From contig DATCGA010000501.1 of assembly GCA_036509215.1 (NCBI GenBank), positions 1 through 63,757 on the forward strand: a stretch of DNA of 63,757 nt. Reading direction: 5' to 3'. The translations under genes and the position numbers were made by a program. Under the pieces are notes generated by a model. It was not told where the DNA came from. It made no database searches and saw nothing but the letters and a program-made list of their open reading frames with translations. Below are positions 58,094 through 63,757 of this stretch, one piece after another (the stretch's first letter is position 1; every line of letters begins with the position of its first letter). Source of the DNA: Trebonia sp036509215. GTDB taxonomy: Bacteria; Actinomycetota; Actinomycetes; Streptosporangiales; Streptosporangiaceae.

Positions 58094-60586
58094 CTACCCG
58101 AGCGGCGAGGCCATCCACACCGTGTAGGAGACGGGCCAGTTCCCGGCCGGCGGCCCGGTCAGCACCTCGGCGTCGCCGGTCGTTCGCAGCGAGACGACAC
58201 GGCGCGGCACCGCCCCGAACAGCGACACCGCCGCGCGGGACGAGCCGAGCAGCACCGGGCGGCGGCCCGCGTGCTCGATCGAGGTCGCCACCCGCTCGAC
58301 CCCGGTGGGGGACGAGCCCGCCTCCATCGTCGCCGTCGGCACCCCGCAGAGCACCCGGACGGTCGGCGCGAAGGCGGCCGCGGTCGAGGCGTTGACGAAC
58401 ACCACGCTCGCGGTCGGCCCGATCGAAGCGCACAGCGAGACGGCGGCCGCGGCCGACCCGCGGTAGGCCGACGCCGCGCCGACGCCGCGCAGCCGGACCC
58501 GGCTCACGAACTTCGACACTCCGGACGAGTAGCCGCCAACCGACGTGCGCGGCACCATCCCGGGGTTGAGCGAGGTCACCGCCGGCGGGATCGCCAGCGC
58601 CAGCACGCAGCAGATCGCGACCAGGGTGACCGTCAGCCGCGATGAGCCGAGCACCGCCGCCCGCACGGTCACTCGCGAGCAAAGCCAGACCGCGAGCAGC
58701 ACGAGGCCCGGCAGCACCACCGGCACCAGCCGATGCGAGGCCCACGGCTGCCACGGCGCCACCGCCGGATCCCAGAGCACGGTGCCCACCGACCAGACGA
58801 CGATCAGGAACGGCAGCCCCAACAGCCGCGCCGCCACAATCGACGACCGCCCGTAGGTCACCGCCCGCACCAGTCGGCGCCCCAGCACCGCCGTAGCGGC
58901 GCAGGCCAGCAGCACGGCAGGCAGCCCGAGGTACCACAGGACCCAGGTGAAGCTCTGCTCGTAGTACTGCCGCCTGCCGTCCACCGGGAGCCCGGCCAGT
59001 CGCTGCAGCGCGACGACCTCCCGGACCAGGACCGGATTGGTCTGGCCGACGACGGTCTGGACGAACGGCCGGAAGGCCAGCACGATGAGCGCGATCACCG
59101 GCAGCGCCACCGCCATCCCCTGGACGATCATCGCCAGCGACGGCAGGGAGATCTCCTCTCCCGCCAGACCGACCGCGCGCAGCCGCCGGGTGAACACGCG
59201 CCGCACCCGGGCGCGCACCTCCGGGACGGCGAGGGGAGCGATCAGCGCCGTCGCCAGGCCGAACGCGGCGGCGGCGAGACCGAACACATGCAGTTCGCTC
59301 GAGACCGTCGACAGGTAGGAGCGCCCCAATGTCAGCGCCGCCGCCAATCCGATGGCTATGCCGAGGAACAGCCCGATCCCGAACGGCGCCGCCTGGCGTC
59401 GCCGTGCCACGAACAGCCACGCGAGCACCGGGAAGGCCGGCAGCAGGATGCTCAGCGACCCGATCCAGGTCAGCACCGTCAGCCCGAGCGCCAGCCCGCC
59501 CAGCCCGGCCAGCGCCATCCCCCCGCCGAGGACGCCGAATGAGTCGATGAACATGCACAGCCCGCCGAACAGCAGCACCTGGACCAGGGGCTCGCTGAAC
59601 GGCGTCCGCGACACGTAGATCTCGGGCAGCGAGACCGCGAGCACCAGCGCCCCGACCGGCGCCCATCGCCCCCCGACCAGCCGGCCCACGACCCCGCCGA
59701 ACGACAGCACCGCGCAGCCGCCTAGCACCGCCGGCATCAGCAGCGCGCCGCCGAGCCCGTGCAGCCACGTCCCGGCCGCGAGCACCAGCGGCAGCCCCGG
59801 CAGGAACGACGGCGTGAGGACCCCGCCGGACACGTAGAACCCCGGACTCGCGAAAACCAGCCCGCCGGAGCTCCCGAACGACGCCGCCGACGTCGGGATC
59901 CGCGCGGTCCCGTGCTCGGCAATCCAGTACGCGTACTGCAGGTAGACGCTCGGGTCGCCGGCGCCGAAGAGCTGCTGGGACCTGAACGCCGCCTGCCACA
60001 GCCCGAACCCGGCCGCGATCGCGATCGTGGCCAGCAGCGCGCCGACCGGCACGCCGACCCGCCGGCCGTCGGCGTCAGGGCCGTCGGCGGGCGCAGCATC
60101 AGCCGCCAGGTCCTGCCTCCCGAACTGCGGCCACTGCACCGGCAGTCCGCGCATCCCGAAGTAGCACAGCGCCACCGTGAGCGGCACGAAGATGATCAGC
60201 ACCGGCAGCGGCAGCAGGCGTCCGGCCAGCAGCATCCCGGTCCCGGGCACGAGCAGCGCGATCGCCAGCAAGGCCGGCGCCATCGTGAGGACCCCGAACA
60301 CTCGCCCGGGCAGCCACCAGTACCGCTCGGCCAGCCGCTCGCCTTCCTCCACCACGCGCCGGTAAGACCGGTGCAGAGCGAGGAGGCCGTTGGCAACCGC
60401 GGGCGGGAATGAAAGCAGCGGCGGCGGCTTCTGCTCTATCTCATCCCGAACGGACCCTTCGCCAGGCCTGGCCGCGTCAGCTTCCCCAGTGACCGGGCCG
60501 GCCCCGCCCGGGGCGTCAGCCTCAGGCTTGTCCGCTGGGGACGTCGTGTCCTCCCGGACTCGCACGGCGGGCAGTCGTAGACGCAC
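58094..60586 (-). CDS. Large polytopic membrane protein, GT-C glycosyltransferase-like
   Basis: 830 residues from GTG 60586 (842 from ATG 60622). A Pro/Ala-rich cytoplasmic N-terminus precedes 14 or more hydrophobic helices. The first extracytoplasmic loop carries an acidic motif (QQLFGAGDPSVYLQYAYWIA), and a later one RTPFSEPLVQVLLFGG, as in GT-C arabinosyl/mannosyl-transferase-like proteins that use polyprenyl-phosphate sugars. The C-terminal 150 residues form a soluble outer domain. GTG 60586 lies 7 bases after TACAGT. Exact reaction unknown; cell-wall glycan or lipid glycosylation is inferred from the fold. Confidence 0.8.
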   Translation of the reverse strand: MRLRLPAVRVREDTTSPADKPEADAPGGAGPVTGEADAARPGEGSVRDEIEQKPPPLLSFPPAVANGLLALHRSYRRVVEEGERLAERYWWLPGRVFGVLTMAPALLAIALLVPGTGMLLAGRLLPLPVLIIFVPLTVALCYFGMRGLPVQWPQFGRQDLAADAAPADGPDADGRRVGVPVGALLATIAIAAGFGLWQAAFRSQQLFGAGDPSVYLQYAYWIAEHGTARIPTSAASFGSSGGLVFASPGFYVSGGVLTPSFLPGLPLVLAAGTWLHGLGGALLMPAVLGGCAVLSFGGVVGRLVGGRWAPVGALVLAVSLPEIYVSRTPFSEPLVQVLLFGGLCMFIDSFGVLGGGMALAGLGGLALGLTVLTWIGSLSILLPAFPVLAWLFVARRRQAAPFGIGLFLGIAIGLAAALTLGRSYLSTVSSELHVFGLAAAAFGLATALIAPLAVPEVRARVRRVFTRRLRAVGLAGEEISLPSLAMIVQGMAVALPVIALIVLAFRPFVQTVVGQTNPVLVREVVALQRLAGLPVDGRRQYYEQSFTWVLWYLGLPAVLLACAATAVLGRRLVRAVTYGRSSIVAARLLGLPFLIVVWSVGTVLWDPAVAPWQPWASHRLVPVVLPGLVLLAVWLCSRVTVRAAVLGSSRLTVTLVAICCVLALAIPPAVTSLNPGMVPRTSVGGYSSGVSKFVSRVRLRGVGAASAYRGSAAAAVSLCASIGPTASVVFVNASTAAAFAPTVRVLCGVPTATMEAGSSPTGVERVATSIEHAGRRPVLLGSSRAAVSLFGAVPRRVVSLRTTGDAEVLTGPPAGNWPVSYTVWMASPLG

Positions 60587-60663
60587 AGACCCCACTGTAG
60601 AAGAAGAACCTGTGCGAACCATTCAGGACTATGCAAGCCGCCCATCGGCGCACACTGAACCTT

Positions 60664-61254
60664 ATGGAGCTGTTCACGAATTGGCACACTTGGCAGCGGA
60701 CGGAACCGGAGCTGCGCCGCCTGCTGCCCGCGCCCGACGCCGACGCGGTGGCGATGGCGGTGGAGTTCGCCGTCCGCTATCACGGCGCCCAGACGCGCCC
60801 CACCGGGGCGCCGTACGCCGAGCATCTGCTCGAGGCGCTTGAGGTCCTGGTGCGCGGGGCGGGCGTCACCGACCCCGAGATCCTGCAGGCGGCCGTGCTC
60901 CACGACGTCGTGGAAGACACCCCGTGCACGATCGACGACGTCCGCCGCGCGTTCGGCGGCCGGGTGGCGGTGCTGGTCGGCTGGGTGACCAAGCCGGAGC
61001 CGGAGGACGGCGCCGACCCCAAGGCGGTCAAGGAGGCGTACCTGGAGCGTCTGCGGGACGCGCCCGACGACGCGATCGTGGTGAAGCTGGCCGACCGGGC
61101 ATCCAACGTCCAGACGCTGCGCAAGCTCGGGCTGCCCAAGCAGCGCTCGTACTACGCGCAGACCGTCCGGTACATCATGCCGCTGGCCGCTCAACGGGAA
61201 TGGTGGGCCGACTGGTACTCAAGCTGGCAGCAGTCCCACCGGGATCTGGCGTAG
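60664..61254 (+). CDS. HD-domain protein, SpoT/MESH1-like (p)ppGpp hydrolase
   Basis: 196 residues from ATG 60664 (ATG 60631 also in frame). The metal-binding HD core of RelA/SpoT proteins is present: AVRYHGAQTRPTGAPYAEHL (first His), ILQAAVLHDVVEDTPCTIDD (HD pair followed by ED), and AIVVKLADRASNVQTLRKLG (final Asp). The synthetase, TGS and ACT domains are missing, so it is a single-domain hydrolase that may degrade (p)ppGpp or a related nucleotide. Its end overlaps the convergent membrane-protein gene by 80 bases. Confidence 0.9.
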   Translation: MELFTNWHTWQRTEPELRRLLPAPDADAVAMAVEFAVRYHGAQTRPTGAPYAEHLLEALEVLVRGAGVTDPEILQAAVLHDVVEDTPCTIDDVRRAFGGRVAVLVGWVTKPEPEDGADPKAVKEAYLERLRDAPDDAIVVKLADRASNVQTLRKLGLPKQRSYYAQTVRYIMPLAAQREWWADWYSSWQQSHRDLA

Positions 61255-62464
61255 CCGGCCCGCCGGCCGCCTGGCCTCCGACCCGCACCGCGAACAGCCA
61301 GATCGCCAGCGCGGCCGGGTAGATGAAGTAGCCGAACCTGGTCGACGGCGCCAGCACGAACATCAGCGTCATCGCCCCGGCCAGCAGCACGACCGCGCGC
61401 GAAACCGTCCGCGGCGGCCGGAACACCAGCGACAGCGCGACCGCCGCGGCGGCCAGCACCAGCAGCGCGACCACGATCGTGTGCCCGGCCGAGTGCCAGG
61501 TCGCCGCGATCACGTGCCCGAGCAGCGGGCTCGAGGCCGCGGACTGGACGCTGGCGAGCCCCAGCGGGAACCGGATCGTGTTGTCCACCAGGGACTTCGG
61601 GTGGACGGCGAACGGGCCGACGCAGACCGCGACGACGCCGAGCGCGGCCACGATGAACGCCCAGGCCGACTTCCTGCCGTCGCGGACCGCGATCAGCACG
61701 ACTGCCACCACCAGGGCGGGCCACGCGGTCGCCTTCATCGCCGAGGCGACGCCGAGCGCCAGGCCCGCCAGGACCGCGAGGTTGACCGAGGTCGGACGGC
61801 GGTAGAGCAGGGCGAACCCGAGGCACAGGAACCCGACCATCGGCACGTCGGTGCCGCCGACGGCGAGCTCGAACGCGATCACCGGGCTGCCCGCGACCAG
61901 GACCGCCCAGCGGCCCGGATCCGTGGCGCCGCCCTGCCGGAGCGCCAGCCAGAACACGACGAAGAAGACGACGCCGAACCAGATCCTCGGGTCGGTCAGC
62001 AGCCCGCCGTCGAAGATCGCGCGGGGCAGCCCGAACAGCGCCATCACCGGCAGATAGGGGTTGTAGGCGTTGGGGTTAGTGGTGGCCGCCAGCGCGGCCG
62101 TGCTCGCGTACGGCGTGCCCTGGTGGATCAGCATCGACCCGGACCGGGCGACCACCCACACCTCGGGCTGTTCCAGCCCCTTGGCCGCCATCCAGGTGAG
62201 CGGCGCAAGCAGCGCCCCGACGAACGAGAACCCGAGCGCCACGTCGGAAACGCGTGCGTTCCTGACCGCGAGGACGGCGAGCAGCGCCAGCCCGTACCCG
62301 CAGGCCGCCATCACGCCCCAGAGCCGGTGCACGGAGTCGGAGCTGAAGGTCGCGACCAGAACCGCCCAGATCACGGATACGGCAAAGATGCCGGCCAGCC
62401 AGCGGCGACGCATGGCGGCCGGTGACTCCCACGCGGCACCAAGCCGACCGCCACCCATATCCAT
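61175..62464 (-). CDS. Membrane glycosyltransferase-like protein (GT87 / DUF2029 type)
   Basis: 429 residues from ATG 62464. Ten or more hydrophobic helices; the loop after the second or third helix has GSMLIHQGTPYASTAALAAT, then NPNAYNPYLPVMALFGLPRA, the Y-NPYLP pattern of DUF2029 mannosyltransferase-like proteins. FELAVGGTDVPMVGFLCLGF is a further conserved part. Likely a polyprenyl-phosphomannose-dependent transferase, by family only. A minus-strand TACTAT box lies 5 bases before ATG 62464. ATG 62485 is a longer alternative. It is convergent with the HD gene. Confidence 0.85.
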   Translation of the reverse strand: MDMGGGRLGAAWESPAAMRRRWLAGIFAVSVIWAVLVATFSSDSVHRLWGVMAACGYGLALLAVLAVRNARVSDVALGFSFVGALLAPLTWMAAKGLEQPEVWVVARSGSMLIHQGTPYASTAALAATTNPNAYNPYLPVMALFGLPRAIFDGGLLTDPRIWFGVVFFVVFWLALRQGGATDPGRWAVLVAGSPVIAFELAVGGTDVPMVGFLCLGFALLYRRPTSVNLAVLAGLALGVASAMKATAWPALVVAVVLIAVRDGRKSAWAFIVAALGVVAVCVGPFAVHPKSLVDNTIRFPLGLASVQSAASSPLLGHVIAATWHSAGHTIVVALLVLAAAAVALSLVFRPPRTVSRAVVLLAGAMTLMFVLAPSTRFGYFIYPAALAIWLFAVRVGGQAAGGPATPDPGGTAASLSTSRPTIPVERPAA

Positions 62465-62493
62465 CAGATAGTACGCGAGTAGCATGCGTGACC
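62465..62493. promoter_or_regulatory. Compact divergent promoter (GT87-like / SDR)
   Basis: In 29 bases, TACTAT on the minus strand points to ATG 62464 (5 bases) and TAGCAT (62480-62485) on the plus strand points to ATG 62494 (8 bases). Both genes would be leaderless, with overlapping promoter elements. Confidence 0.5.
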
Positions 62494-63249
62494 ATGGGTC
62501 GACTTGAGGGTAAGGCCGCCATTATCACCGGTGGTGAGGGGTCAATTGGAATGGCGACCGCGCGGGCCTTCATCGCCGAGGGCGCGCGGGTTCTGCTGGC
62601 CGGCGTCCGCGAGCCGGACCTGAGGGCGGGCGCGGCCGAACTGGGCGAGCGGGCCGCCTGGAAGGTGACCGATGTCACCGACTCGGCTCAGGTTAAGGCG
62701 GCGGTAGAGGCGGCCGCGGGGCAATTCGGGCGGCTGGACGTGGTCGTCGCCAACGCGGGCATCGCCGGCCCGACCGAGCCGATCGCCGACTACCCGGAGG
62801 ACGCCTTCGACCAGACCCTCGCGGTCCACGTGCGCGGGGCCTTCCTGCTCTGCAAGCACGCGGTCCCGCACCTGACCGCCGGCGGCTCCATCATCATCAC
62901 CTCGAGCGTGGTCGGCCTGACCGCCGCGCCGCACATCGCCGGGTACTCGACCGCCAAGCACGCCCAGGTCGGGCTGATGCGGACGCTCGCGGCGGAGCTC
63001 GCGCCGCGCGCCATCCGGGTCAACACCATCCATCCGGGGCCGGTCGACAACGAGTTCCAGCACCGCGTCGAAGAGGCCGCCACCGGTGCGGACCGCGCCA
63101 CCGCCCGCACCATCTTCGACCAGATGATCCCGCTCGGCAGGCACGCCGCCCCGGACGAGATCGCGCGCGCCATGGTCTTCCTCGCCAGCGACGACAGCTC
63201 GTTCATGACCGGCGCGACGCTACCGGTCGACGGCGGCATGTCCAGCTGA
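62494..63249 (+). CDS. Short-chain dehydrogenase/reductase (SDR)
   Basis: 251 residues. Cofactor motif GKAAIITGGEGSIGMATARA (TGxxxGIG variant with Glu), NAG motif VVVANAGIAGPTEP, catalytic Ser in SIIITSSVVGLTAAP, and YSTAKHAQV with Tyr and Lys. The C-terminal IRVNTIHPGPVDNEF and ATLPVDGGMSS are classical SDR. Oxidation or reduction of an unknown alcohol or ketone. ATG 62494 lies 8 bases after TAGCAT. Its 3' end overlaps the next, convergent gene by 30 bases. Confidence 0.94.
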   Translation: MGRLEGKAAIITGGEGSIGMATARAFIAEGARVLLAGVREPDLRAGAAELGERAAWKVTDVTDSAQVKAAVEAAAGQFGRLDVVVANAGIAGPTEPIADYPEDAFDQTLAVHVRGAFLLCKHAVPHLTAGGSIIITSSVVGLTAAPHIAGYSTAKHAQVGLMRTLAAELAPRAIRVNTIHPGPVDNEFQHRVEEAATGADRATARTIFDQMIPLGRHAAPDEIARAMVFLASDDSSFMTGATLPVDGGMSS

Positions 63250-63757
63250 CAGGCCGTTGGCCGACCAGCCGACGACCCAGTCCCGCGCGTTCAGCCACCA
63301 CAGGTAGACGGTGAGGGCCGGGTAGACGACGATCAGCCCCCCGGCGGCGGCGGCGATGCCCACCACGATCATCCGCCCCTCCCAGCCGAGGCCGCGCCGG
63401 TCAATGCCGGACGCCAGGCCGCAGCGGACCCGGTAGGCCAGATCCAGGTGGCGGAACCCGGCCGCGGCGACCAGCGCGAACGTCCACGGCGGCCACAGCC
63501 TGAGGGCGAACCCGGCCTCGGCCAGGAACACGTACTCGGCCGCCTGGATCAGCGGGGGGACCAGCCAGTCGCCGCGCCCGCTGTGCGCGTGCCAGGAGCC
63601 GAACGAGGCCAGCAGCATGGCCTCGACCGGGGTGAGGAGCAGGATGCCGGGCAGGTTCCGCAGTCCGAGCGCGGCCAGCACCCCGGTCACCAGCAGCCCT
63701 ACCAGCAGCGGGGCCAGGGGCGGGATCCGGCCGCGCACCCACCCGCCGATCCAGACC
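63220..63757 (-). CDS. Membrane protein, C-terminal part (DUF5941-like), cut by window edge
   Basis: The frame is open to the right edge, so the N-terminus lies outside. The visible 179 residues have about four hydrophobic helices and the segments WLVPPLIQAAEYVFLAEAGF and FRHLDLAYRVRCGLASGIDR, then GLGWEGRMIVVGIAA. This resembles the DUF5941 region found at the end of actinobacterial CDP-alcohol phosphatidyltransferase-like proteins. A GTG at 63738 could be read as a start, but the upstream residues are also coding-like. The family name is a moderate-confidence recognition. Confidence 0.65.
   Translation of the reverse strand, partial: VWIGGWVRGRIPPLAPLLVGLLVTGVLAALGLRNLPGILLLTPVEAMLLASFGSWHAHSGRGDWLVPPLIQAAEYVFLAEAGFALRLWPPWTFALVAAAGFRHLDLAYRVRCGLASGIDRRGLGWEGRMIVVGIAAAAGGLIVVYPALTVYLWWLNARDWVVGWSANGLSAGHAAVDR

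Overview
The window is about 64 kb of high-GC DNA (roughly 70 %) from an actinomycete. It carries S-(hydroxymethyl)mycothiol dehydrogenase, part of a Streptomyces-type conservon (sensor kinase piece plus roadblock protein), FMN/F420 PPOX-fold proteins, PPK2, DUF1707 and DUF899 proteins, many GTG starts and many starts that look leaderless. A filamentous or streptosporangia-like lineage fits best; I cannot go lower than the phylum/class with confidence. The only stable RNA gene seen is one initiator tRNA (minus strand, 57931-58007). I see no rRNA, CRISPR array, intact transposase or integrase.

Left part (1-29.6 kb), mostly core genes. It opens with an FtsX/MacB-type ABC exporter operon (two permeases, two ATPases, the first ATPase with an AbrB-like tail). 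A minus-strand operon follows: mscR, a sulfotransferase-like gene and a class-IV aminotransferase. Next come an HpnB-like glycosyltransferase, small hypotheticals, an ankyrin/HEAT protein, an L,D-transpeptidase, a DHA2-type efflux pump and an NfeD-flotillin pair. A LysR regulator faces a glutamine-amidotransferase-like gene. Then come a MaoC dehydratase, a LysM cell-wall hydrolase, RNase HI, an MFS exporter and a decayed amidohydrolase. The section ends with PPK2, a PPOX flavoprotein, Maf, a Gfo/Idh/MocA oxidoreductase, a DUF1707 protein and an FAD monooxygenase.

Middle part (29.7-43.6 kb), a redox and stress neighbourhood. It holds an LLM flavin oxidoreductase, a DUF899 thioredoxin-like protein, SoxR with a recognisable operator, a PPOX protein, a zinc-type dehydrogenase, a VOC protein and pterin dehydratase. 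An ECF sigma factor with a SnoaL tail is divergent from a RibD/DHFR-like reductase. Two translationally coupled genes of unknown function follow, then an SQR-like flavoprotein. A CbbX-like AAA+ ATPase with a membrane anchor starts back to back with a TauE/SafE permease. A conserved element (core CACGGTCCGTTCGA, in two copies followed by TTTGATCT) recurs in intergenic DNA beside several of these redox genes.

Right part (43.6-58 kb), an accessory zone with many broken genes. It contains a nucleotidyltransferase with a probable internal loss, a PH-like gene fragment, a frameshifted DHFR-like gene, a conservon remnant, an orphan PstS, a low-GC HAD phosphatase and a HEPN-MNT toxin-antitoxin module whose HEPN toxin is destroyed. 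A 1.7-kb island carrying a methyltransferase and a ParE/Phd module is bounded by the intact tRNA-fMet and a displaced 3' half of tRNA-fMet, the typical scar of tyrosine-recombinase integration, but no integrase remains.

Right edge (58-63.8 kb). Core-like genes return: two GT-C-type membrane glycosyltransferase-like proteins, a SpoT-type HD hydrolase, an SDR dehydrogenase and the 3' end of a membrane protein cut by the window edge.
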